A stretch of 64,000 nt of DNA from Cryptomeria japonica (taxonomy: Eukaryota > Streptophyta > Pinopsida > Cupressales > Cupressaceae). The DNA lies in contig NC_081414.1 of assembly GCF_030272615.1 (NCBI RefSeq), forward strand, positions 662,294,438 through 662,358,437, given 5' to 3'. Every line of letters starts with the position of its first letter. Within the stretch, counting starts at the first letter, position 1. The position numbers were made by a program, and so were the translations under genes. The notes beneath the pieces were generated by a model. That model was not told the DNA's origin, did not search any database, and saw only the letters and a program-made list of their open reading frames with translations. This document shows positions 54,602 to 64,000 of this stretch, piece by piece.

Positions 54602-55138
54602 AAAAGTGACAAGGAATAAGGCTAGATTGGTTGTAATGGATATTCTCAAGTTGGAGGAATTGATTTTGAGGAGACTTTTGCTCTAGTGTCTAGAAGGGAG
54701 GCAATCATAATATTCTTAGATTTTTTTTCTCACAAAAACTTCAAGTTATATTAGATGGATGTCAAGTCAACCTTTCTAAATGGAGATCTAGAAGAAGAAA
54801 TCTACATAGAACAACCAAATGGATTTCCGTTGGAAAAAGATTTGGACATAGTATGCAGATTGAAAAAGGCATTATATGGTCTCAAGCAAACCCCTAGGGC
54901 TTGGTATGCTAGGTTGGACAAGTATCTACTACAACAAGGCTTCAAGAAAGGTACAATTGATAGCAATCTTTATTTCAAAATTGAGGATGGAATTTTGTCG
55001 ATAGTAGTTGTATATGTTGATGATACCATCTTTGGAGGTGAAGATAAGTCATATAAAATATCTGTAGAAGAAATACAAAAGGAATTTGAGATGTCAATGA
55101 TTGGTGAGTTATCCTTCTTTCTTGACCTTCATGTTGCT
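54602..55138 (+). pseudogene. Copia C2 reverse transcriptase
   Basis: Continues C2 RT after the insertion. In frame pieces: KVTRNKARLV, then (54755-55141, 128 open codons) MDVKSTFLNGDLEEEIYIEQ, ALYGLKQTPRAWYARLDKYL, and the catalytic YVDDTIF (about 55014-55034), then MSMIGELSFFLDLHV. A stop precedes the usual continuation LDNGIFISQENYVKEILEKF. RT copies element RNA to cDNA. Confidence 0.92.
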
Positions 55139-55872
55139 TAGTTAGATAATGGAATCTTTATCTCTCAAGAAAACTATGTTAAAGAGATATTAGAGAAGTT
55201 TGGAATGGAGAATGCTAAACCGGTGAGTACTCTTATGACTACTAGTTGTCACTTGAGTAATGATGATGGATCTTTGAAGGTTTAATCAAACGATATAGAT
55301 ATATGATAGGTGGTTTATTGTACGTGACTACTTCTAGATTGTATATTATGTATGCAATATGTATGGTTGTGAGATATCACAGTGATATTCAAGTATTTGA
55401 AAGGGACTCTAGATTATGGTCTATGGTACAAAAGGGACAATAATTTATCTCTCATGGCTTACATAGATGTTGGGATAGTTGTATTGGTGACAAAAGAAGT
55501 ACCAGTGGTCATGCATTTTTTATAGGAGGCAAATTAGTCTCTTGATTCAGCAAGAAACAAGAATTAGTTTTCTTATCCATTGCAAAAGAAGAATATATAT
55601 ATGAGGCATCTTGTTGCACTCAGGTGTTGTAGATGAAGCGGACTTTGAAAGATATCAAGGTGGTTTATGATGAGCCCATTCCTATTATGTCTGATAATAT
55701 TGGTGCAATAAATATTTCAAAGAACCATGTGATGCATTTAAGAATCAAGCATATTTCTATCTGGAATCACTTAAGGGAAAAAGTTACAAAGAAGGAAGTC
55801 ATATTAGACTATGTGCCCACTAAGGATCATATTGTAGACATATTCACTAAGTCACTCCCAAAGGATACTTGA
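55139..55872 (+). pseudogene. Copia C2 RNase H
   Basis: Decayed until the 79-codon open stretch 55633-55872: PIPIMSDNIGAINISKNHVM, HLRIKHISIWNHLREKVTKK, then YVPTKDHIVDIFTKSLPKD, the conserved end of copia RNase H (catalytic Asp in SDN). Upstream pieces include the FSKKQ and EEEYI blocks. The pol stop is at 55870. Confidence 0.88.
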
Positions 55873-56290
55873 GAGTATCTCTAGCGGAAGCAAGGGGTTA
55901 TTGTCCATCCTTTTTCCAACTAAGATGCATATAATGGTAAATTTGTCTAAGGGGAGAAATATAAGATATATCCTTATTCTTATATTGATGCTAGGTGTTG
56001 CTCTCAGGGGGAGAAAGTGGTTAGTTTTTTGTTGTTGTAGAGGTAGAATGATTTGGATATAGAGTTAAAGAGAGCGAGATATTAGTTAAGGGGAAAGTTA
56101 TCTATTGTTGTTGTTGGAATGATGATGAGGTGTATTTGTGCGCCCTTGATTTCAAAGGGCGAAAGAGGCCTACTAGGGGAGAGATACCAGCTGGGGAGAA
56201 GAGTTGTTGCTGATAGGGAGAGTATGAAAATATTTGTAATGTTATATATAGCATTGTCATCAATGAAAAAGGGGGAGATTATTGGTGATA
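55873..56290 (+). other. C2 3' non-coding region and polypurine tract
   Basis: aaaaagggggagatt (56268-56282) lies just before the LTR start. Two weaker purine tracts, ggggagaaa near 55954 and agggggagaaag near 56007, precede it. Confidence 0.75.
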
Positions 56291-56797
56291 TGTGTTGTCA
56301 TTGATGTCAACCAGATGTTTAACAATATGTGTTGTCCTTGATGGAGTGTTCATGATTATGAACAATTGTTATGTGGTCATTGATTTTGTTGTGTTGTTGT
56401 TGATGTCAATATAGAGAGTGTTGGTAGTGTTGTCTTTTGCTGTCAATTTGCAACTTGTATTGGGATGTTGAAGATATATTCTCGTAAAATATGAGGAGAT
56501 TGTTACTACTCATTACAGTTGCTTTGGGTTATGGATGTCCACCTTCTTGGTTTATGATTTCTACATTCAGATTGAGGTATTGATTGTAATAATAGTTAGT
56601 ATAATGTTTTAGTATGATGATGATGATGAGTAGGATGTGCTTTCCTTGGCCCCGGCACTCTTGTTTAGGTTAATATTGTTTTCTAGAATCTTTGTAGTAT
56701 GAGGGGATGTGATATACAAGAAAGAGTACTTAAGGTCTAGCTAGAAGAATTATTTGCATTCCTCCACAGTTAAGAATTTAGTATTGGAGATCCTGAC
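56291..56797 (+). repeat. C2 3' LTR, cut by G3
   Basis: Starts TGTGTTGTCATTGATGTC. It runs 507 bp until interrupted by element G3 at 56798; the remainder would lie right of G3, outside the window. Confidence 0.7.
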
Positions 56798-58400
56798 TGT
56801 GGAGGGAAAAAGCGAGACCAGGTGACTAAGACCTAATCCCACTTTTGCCAACACATTGGGAATACGAAAGAGCCTAGGGAGATAGCTCACTTTGACTACT
56901 TCTTGTGAGAAAGACAGAGCCAAGGATTATCTCTTAGGGTTTCTATTCCTCTTGTTGTATATGAAGAGAAGATGTGAAAAATAGGTTGTGATTGATCAAC
57001 TAAACTAGGAGATGAAGAGTGAAGCATATATGAACTGAAATTGTAGAAACTTGCAGGACTGAAACTGAGATACTGAAAGCAAAGAAGGGGGGGCGATTTG
57101 AATGTGTACCTAGCACCAAAAACTAAGTCAAACTGCCCGGGACAAGGGTGCCATGCCCCTGTCCTGATTTTGCAAACAAGAAGCTACAACTGATTGGTAT
57201 GGTTTCATTTGGTGGGGGGACAAGGGCACCACGCCCCTATCCCTAATGTTTTTGGGGCAAATTTGAGGCCTCAAGACAATCCTTGTGCCTTTTAGTAGTC
57301 TTGAAAGTCTTCTGGGTACCTATACCTGCACCTACAACTGAAAAAGGGGGTTTGGGGGGCTATATAGGGATTTTCCTTGGTCAAAACCCTTGTTTTGGTG
57401 ATTTCCACCTCCACAAATAGTCGATAATGTATTGAAAATGTGTGTGCTAGAATCTTGTGTGTATGCAAGATCCTAAATGAGAAAGATAAGAAACTAAAGC
57501 TACCCTATGCTTTGGAGAGCAAACCCTAAATGCGTGTAAATGTAAATGAGAATGCTCTAAATAAAATGTTCTAAATGATCTAAAGCATGAATATAAATGT
57601 GAAAATGATTGTAAAGAAGCTCATACAAAGACATGAAACTAACATGAAACCATACCAATTCCAAAGGGAGAGATATAAGCCACTTGATCTCCTATTATTT
57701 CTCAATGTCTTCAAGGCTCCTAATTGATGATAAATTCTTCATGAATACTTGATTAATCTTGTTGACGAATCCACATAAGCTTCTCTTTCACTACACAGAA
57801 GGCTCCTTCAAAATTTCTCCAACTTGATTGATTCAACTCATGATCTTCCTTTTTTTTTACTTGCCTTCAAATGAAGAAAGAGAAGTTCTTATATATGGAA
57901 CCCTAGACCTTAATTTCGACTTTAGGCCAACTTATAGATTGAATTTTCCACCAATTTCTTGGGGTTAAGCATTATAATATCATATAACTATGCTCCCAAA
58001 ATTTTGGGAAAAATGTCAGGGACCATGCATAACTTACGCACGATCTGACCAACTTTTCACCAAATTTTTCAAGGTCGTTAGATATGATGATATTAGAGTG
58101 AATCCCAAAGTTGCAACTGATTTTGAGATGTTTTGATATGCGAAATCGGACCTTAAAGATTGAAATAAGACATAATTAGGGTTTATGATTTAATGATTTA
58201 TTGGAGGAATACAATAAAAAGGGGCACACTTAGGGTAAAGGGCCCAATTTTATGATGTGGGGAGTGATGAAATATGACTTTAGATTTAATTAAATGCTTA
58301 AAGGGAAAATACAATGCAAGATGCAAACACACTAAGGCGATGCTAAACTAAGCGTAGAATTGTACCACCCTAGAAAAAGTGTACAATTTACGGTGCTACA
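56798..58400 (-). repeat. 3' LTR of G3
   Basis: Minus-strand TGTAGCACCG...CCTCCACA, 1,603 bp. Its left 520 bp match 63443-63960. Two GC-rich inverted-repeat blocks (gggacaaggg...cccctgtcc) lie at 57139-57164 and 57216-57244. Confidence 0.88.
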
Positions 58401-59795
58401 TTTAGCCCCCGCTTTAGCGGTCATATGACACTACATGCATATGCAAGCTAAAGTAAAGAAAAGTAAACATTCATGAAAAAAAAGGATATATCCACAAGTT
58501 GTCGAGCGAAGCCCCCAATAGTATTTGCAGTATACAGTTAGGAACCACGCCCTAAAAAACCACATGTTAGATAAAATCACAAAATTACCTAAATGCTTAC
58601 TAAGGAAGGTGATGAAAATTTGAGGGTAGCTATATGACCCCCCCCCCCTATTTCGGCTTGCTAATTTAGTGAGTTGAAACAGGGTATCATGTTTACCACA
58701 TCGAATTGTGAAAGAAGATTGATGACATGCTCACAAGAAGACTTGATACAAGATCAAAAACTAATGGAGAATCATTTGGTAAGAAAGAGGACTAAACCTC
58801 AATTCCAACACAACAAAGAGTGTGAGGATTTGAGAGCTCTTTAATACAAGATAAAATATTTAAATGGAAACAAATGCAAAGAGATAGAAAGCATGAATAC
58901 ACACTTTGGTAATCCATGAGAAGAATGATGAAAGAGAGAAGACATGGACTAGTCACCTCTAGAAGTTTTATCTAGGTTATCCATGTAAGGGAGGAGAAAG
59001 AGAACGCTACTAGTTCCAGTCAACCTCGTGCGTGTGTGTGCAAGTGAGGTTCGAAGCACCTCATAGGAGTCTATGCCTGATTATGCTTCAACCTATATAA
59101 GACATATAATGCAAATGCCAAGGGACAAATGTCTAACATTGTGAACATCTCGCTCTAAGGGTTTGGACCCTAGTTCCGAGAATGAACACCTTGTCTAAGA
59201 CATGATAAATGATAAATGATATGCAAGAGATATAATCCGAAAAAAAAATGCAACTCCATAAAGGAAATTGGAAAAGAATGGAGGATTGAAATGACATCAA
59301 AGAGAGATTATTTATAGCAACACTCTTCTAAAAGAAGGCAAGAGATCCTCATCGGGGACATGCACATTCACAAAATAGAAGGGTTTATTATAAAAGATAC
59401 TACTCAGTGAAGAAAAGAAATTGATGAATGATCAAAGACTTCCAACACCAAAGAGGAGGTCCCAATTAAGGATATGTACTTAAGATCCCCATTAGGGATG
59501 CTTGTTCCAACATGAGAGAAGGAATTCAAATATGAATACACCTCTAAAATCAATAAGAAATACTTATAGAAGACACTACTTCACAAAGGGGAAATTTTAA
59601 TCTTAAGAAGGAGAAATGTTTGAAATCACTCTTGCCCCCCATATATAGGGAGAAGAGATGAGATAGAAATAGGCTATTATGTTGCTTCCAAAAGTATGAT
59701 TGCACGTGAAATTGTACCATCATGAATGACAATGAGCCCCCAGTAAGTGAGCTACCAATGTCACATAATGATGAGCAACATAATAGTCACTAATG
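58401..59795 (-). other. G3 3' non-coding interior
   Basis: About 1.4 kb without a coding frame, including a run of C at 58638-58650. The polypurine tract sits at its LTR end (plus-strand tttagcccccgctt at 58401). Confidence 0.6.
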
Positions 59796-62700
59796 TTATT
59801 TAAAGACATGATAGATTGAATGAGGTATTTGAATATGACATGTTAAATGCTCTACTATAAGTGAGATTAAAAACGTATATAAGATGATGAATGTTAAAAA
59901 GTCTTTAGAAAGAGAGAAGTTTAGAGGAGAAGAATATGTCACTAAGTCATACTTTTCTTGCACACAAGAAATCTTAGGAGAGGGATAAGTGTAATTCATT
60001 AGAGCCTTATTCCTAGAAGAAGGGATTTTAGAATGAGTAGAAGATAAAGTCTCGTAAGTGGGATTATAAATCTCTTGAGGAGATTCATAAAGAGATTTGT
60101 TCATCACTAAGATTTCCTTATGAGGGGGATGAGTGTTGAAAGAAGTAGAAGATGATTTAGTTGAGGTGAGGTCATCACCACTACTAAATATAGTATTCAC
60201 ATTGAGAGATGGTCTTTTAGATTCTTTGGTGGGCTTAGAGGGATTATATCCAAGTCCAAATGAAGCTTCATGTGTGTTATGTTCTAAAAGAACTTTAATT
60301 CCTTGTTCATTTGCGCCACAACCATTGCCATTATAGCCACTCTTAGCTAAAATGTGAAAACCAGGACCATAAAGGGATGCCAAATCAAAAAGAGATGGTT
60401 GTGCCTCATAGGTCTCAGTTCTATATGAATTAGAGGAAGGATTTGAAGAATTATTTGAATTAGAAGCAGCCACAAAGTTGTTACTTAGTTGTTTAGACAA
60501 AGTGGGTTTCTCTTTAGGTTCCTCCTTGGATTTCTCCTTCTCAGCCTTAGATTCTTTCCAAGATACTATATACTCTCCTATAAAAGTAGGGTTAAAGTCT
60601 AGAGATCCCCAATCATCATCTGAGAGAACTCCTTCGAGAGAAAAGATATCTTTGGGAGGAGATTCTGATTGAGTAGAAGAATCAAGAGTACTAGAAGGAA
60701 CAAGATCATTAAAGGAAATAGATGTATTTGAAGAAGTAGGAGGATTGGGAGAAGAATGGGAAGTAGTTGAACAAGAAGATTTAGCTTTTAATGGAGCTTG
60801 AAGATTGGTATCAGCTAACAAGGTGTATGTCTTATTGTCATAAATGAACTTGACTGGCCTATGCAAAGTTGAGGGGACAACTTGCATGCTATGAATCCAT
60901 GGTCTCCAGGTTATATATCAAATTACCAGGCATGACATGAATAGGTGTAGATAAAGTAACAGGACCTACCTTAACATGCAAGGTTATGACACCTAAATAT
61001 TGTTTAGCAACATTATCAAAGCCTCGAATAGAAATAGAAGTAGGTTCAATGAGAGAATGATCCACATTAATCTTATCCAATAAGTCCACACTGCAAACAT
61101 TAGGGCCAGATCCATTGTCCACAAGAGTTTGTCTTATAGAATTATTGTTGATAATAACCACAATCATAAGAGGATCGTATTGATGTTGGATTTCATGAGA
61201 AGGTAACTCATCTTGTGTGAATGCAATTTGAGCTTTGGGTTTGTTTGGAGGATCAATCAAAGAAGCCATGTTATTAGGTGTCACTGCAGATGGGACATCT
61301 AAGTTTTTCAAATCATCTTGTAACATCCCATGATATGCAGGTGGAGTTTGAACCAAATCCCAAATATAAATCTTGGTAGGAGTAGCTTTAAGTTGTTTGA
61401 TGAGATCATACTCCTTACGAAGAGTCTGTGATATACGAGGTGCTTGTGGAAGAGTAGGTTGAGAGGGAGGAAGTGAAGTTAGGATAACTGGAAGAGGATT
61501 AGGTTGCCTATTGTTTCTTGTGTTGTAGGTATGAGCAACCGCATGATAACTCTCTTTAGTTATTTTCTTAGCATACTCATAAGGGCTCTTAGTAGGATAA
61601 CCTATTTGCATAGTAATAACAGGTTTCTTAGGAGTGCACAAAGAATCATTGGTATAACCACCTTGAACCACTAAGATAGGCTTACGTTGAGAACTTTGAG
61701 AAGGACGAGCACCTTGAACTGTGAAGAGGGGTTTATTAGGTGTTTCATTCACATGTATCAAATTGATTGGAGATGGTTTAGGAATATCAAAGGTGTCCTT
61801 ATGAATTTTAGAATAAGAATGGACAAGATTGTTGGAATAATTGTTGATAGTCTCTTCTTGCACTAAAATTTTATCATGGATAGGATCAATTTTAGGAGGT
61901 AGACTAGGAGTAGGCATTGATGTTTTAGAAGGAAGAGTATTAGTAGGAAAGGTCATATCATCCTTTATCATCAAAGGATCTACATGGGGAATAGACTCTC
62001 TAGGAGAAGCATCAACATTACTCTCTAAAGTTTCACCTTTGAGAGGGAGACCTTTGAAAGAGATGTTAACAATCTCTTCTTGAACTAAGGTATCCTTATG
62101 AGTAGAACCTAGTTGGGGAAAAGGAGATGCCTTACCTTTAGAGAAAAAATGATTGAGATTCATGGAAGGTGAGATTCTATCAAGAGAGTTATCAATCATG
62201 ATTTCATCCTCTTTGGGTAGGGTTCTCTCATGGGGTAGAGAATAATCAACACCTTCTTCTAATTCTTCGTCCCAAATAGTGAGGTCATTGAAAAAAGTAT
62301 TAGAAATATCTTGCACAAAGATGTCCTTATTGTTATTGCCAATTTTGGGAGAAGGGATAACATTGTTCATTAATTCTTCATCCTTAGGAGGGAGAGCATC
62401 ACTACATGTGTTTAAATCATCCTCTTGCCTCAAAATATGTTCAATAGGATGTTTAGGGGAGAGAGAATTAGGGAAATTGAATGTGATTTCATCTTCTTTT
62501 TCTAAGGCATCTTTATGGGTAAGACAAGCTTCGGGGCAAGGAGAACCATTTCTCATTAATGCATCATCTCTAGTGGAAATTTTGTTGAAGTCAAAAGAGG
62601 AAATGTCATCACTAGGAAAAGTAGGGACGATACCATCTTCTTGTACAAAATTATCCTCATGAGGGGAGTATTCTTTAGGAGGGAGATGAACATCTTTCTC

Positions 62701-63113
62701 CAAATATCCATGCTTAGGAAGGAGATCTTTGAAATAAGTGCTCATAACCTCTTTTGCACTAACATGCCCCCATTGGGAAGACCAAATTTAGGAGAAGATA
62801 AGTCAATGTCCATCAATAGCTTTTCACTTAGAGAGGCATCATGTAAAGAAGGTAAAGTAACACTAAGAAAAGTGTTTATGATATCATCCTCTTTCTCTAA
62901 GATAACTAGATGGGAAGGGCACATTTTAGGAGAATTGTCAAGATCACTCTTCAAATCTTCATCCTTAGAGCATGGGAGATTTTTGAAGGGGTTGATAACA
63001 ACTCTTTTAGGCACTAAAATGTTGTCATAGATAGGAGGAGGTTCTTTAAGAGATGGAAATATTGAAGCAAGGGAAGCTAACTCATTATCACATTGATGAA
63101 ATGAATGCATCAT
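59796..63113 (-). pseudogene. G3 ORF: repeat-rich N-terminus, retropepsin, G-patch
   Basis: Three collinear open stretches (63113-62742, 62745-60889, 60887-59796), broken by two small frameshifts. The first ~450 residues are acidic and contain about eight imperfect copies of a (L/F)VQEE..(I/V)...F..LP motif every 40-60 residues. A gag-pro linker (YDLIKQLKATPTKIYIW) and retropepsin follow, with TLVDNGSGPNVCSVDLLDKI (61104-61145); active-site Asp-Asn-Gly replaces Asp-Ser/Thr-Gly. Then come HVMPGNLIYNL, a frameshift, and PSTLHRPVKFIYDNKTYTLL. Last is a G-patch-like block YGPGFHILAKSGYNGNGCG, then ASFGLGYNPS (about 60235-60385), an RNA-binding module also known in other retroelement proteases. 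No RT follows. Confidence 0.82.
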
Positions 63114-63423
63114 GACAACAATTTTCCTCTTTCAAATGATAACATATGCAAAATAGAAGGAGATGTTCAATTTTAACCAATGCAAGCACTCTAAGTGTTG
63201 ATTTAGAAAATGAAATTTATGAGTGAAATGTGTTCCTAAATCGGATCTGAAATTAATGATCCAAATTAAGCTATCCACAAGTTCAATTTTGAATTGAAAA
63301 ATTAGGGTTTTAACAAAATTGACCCCTAAATTTTTGACATTTGCAAGGAACTGAAACTTGTAAATGTAAATTTGAATTTTAAATAGCAAAAACACATAAA
63401 TCAGAATTAAAGAATATTGTATT
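63114..63423 (-). other. G3 5' leader
   Basis: AT-rich non-coding leader between primer site and ORF; nothing else seen. Confidence 0.5.
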
Positions 63424-63439
63424 CACGTCGGGTTTACCA
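63424..63439 (-). other. tRNA-Trp-type primer-binding site of G3
   Basis: Plus-strand cacgtcgggtttacca equals the 3' end of plant tRNA-Trp (…CACGTCGGGTTCACCA, recalled from general knowledge) except for one base. It is three bases from the LTR end. Confidence 0.7.
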
Positions 63440-63442
63440 AAA

Positions 63443-64000
63443 TGTGGAGGGAAAAAGTGAGACTGGGTGACTAAGACCTAATCCCACTTTTGCCAACACA
63501 TTGGGAATACGGAAGAGCCTAGGGAGATAGCTCACTTTGGCTACTTCTTGTGAGAAAGAGAGAGCCAAGGATTATCTCTTAGGGTTTCTATTCCTCTTGT
63601 TGTATATGAAGAGTAGATGTGAAAAATAGGGTGTGATTGATCAACTAGACTAGGAGATGAACAGTGAAGCATATATGAATTGAAATTGTAGAAACTTGCA
63701 GGACTGAAACTGAGATACTGAAAGCAGAGAAGGGGGAGGAATTTGAATGTGTACTTGGAACTAAAAATGGATTCAAACTTCTCGGGACAAGGGTGCCATG
63801 CCCCTATCCTGATTTTGTAAACAGGAAGCTGCAACTGAGAGACTGCAATCTTGATGTTCTGAGCCTTCAACCTACCAAATTTCACCTTAAAGTGGGGGGG
63901 ACAAGGGGGCCACGTGCTTGTGCCTAATGATTTTGGGACAGATCTGAGACCTCAAGACAGTCCTTGTTCCTTTTAGTAGTCTTGAAAGTCTTTCGGGTAC
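63443..64000 (-). repeat. 5' LTR of G3, partial
   Basis: 558 bp matching 56798 onward, continuing beyond the window edge. It contains the gggacaagggtgccatgcccc block at 63784. Confidence 0.9.

Larger units (their letters stand above)
56798..64000 (-). mobile_element. Non-autonomous Ty3/gypsy element G3
   Basis: On the minus strand. The 3' LTR is 56798-58400 and the 5' LTR starts at 63443 and leaves the window. Minus-strand order is 5' LTR, tRNA-Trp-like primer site, ~330-bp leader, one long ORF (63113-59796) with retropepsin and G-patch, ~1.4 kb non-coding, polypurine tract (aaagcgggggctaaa), 3' LTR. RT, RNase H and integrase are absent from the ~5-kb interior, so it depends on another element. 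Confidence 0.88.

Noticed and set aside
60133-62662. Plus-strand frames (67-127 codons) in G3
   Set aside because: Antisense to the G3 protease ORF; composition (Ser/Leu-rich) mirrors the sense strand.

Overview
The window looks like nuclear DNA of a plant with a very large, repeat-filled genome, most likely a gymnosperm such as a conifer. This is inferred from layered old LTR retrotransposons of Ty3/gypsy and Ty1/copia type, from initiator-tRNA-Met primer sites, and from the near absence of intact genes. There is no sign of bacterial or organellar gene organisation. Almost every open frame belongs to a mobile element and almost all are broken.

Positions 1-28038. Three short exon-like segments on the + strand (1673-1776, 27079-27135, 27215-27274) have good splice borders, matching phases and a closing stop codon. 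They could be the 3' end of an unidentified host gene with an intron of about 25.3 kb. That interval holds a gypsy remnant (1-510, upstream of the first exon), a degenerate tRNA-like sequence (2215-2285), a copia pol split by an insertion with two inverted LTR ends (3277-5419), a small copia-like element (6731-8280), and a nearly complete Tat-like gypsy element (8549-23020, element G1). G1 is itself interrupted by a hAT-like miniature element (11360-12212) and by a 5-kb solo LTR (15565-20553). That solo LTR carries 19 copies of a nested hairpin. An LTR-only element (23098-24528), a miniature element (24536-24825) and a 175-bp tandem repeat follow.

Positions 28039-37465. LTR fragments and an LTR retrotransposon family (family B) lie in LTR-internal-LTR-internal order. 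One copy carries an intronless fragment resembling the N-terminal part of the cohesin regulator PDS5. Next come a minus-strand copia end, a degenerate unknown ORF, and a 365-bp TRIM element with paired 136-bp LTRs.

Positions 37466-49358. A chromovirus-type gypsy element (G2, 37471-44358, TSD TTTTT) is inserted in a minus-strand, gag-only copia remnant with several zinc knuckles. It is followed by a copia end with its LTR, a second family B copy, and a copia pol fragment (C2).

Positions 49359-56797. C2 is split inside its reverse transcriptase by a 5.2-kb element carrying a roughly 1,050-codon ORF of unknown function. The rest of C2 RT/RNase H and the start of its 3' LTR follow.

Positions 56798-64000. 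A minus-strand non-autonomous gypsy element (G3) has LTRs at both ends (the right one runs off the window), a tRNA-Trp-like primer site, and a long ORF with a repeat-rich N-terminus, a retropepsin and a G-patch, but no RT or integrase.

The nesting order is well supported. In four cases removing the insertion and one copy of the target duplication restores the host element's reading frame. All calls come from reading the sequence; no database search was run.
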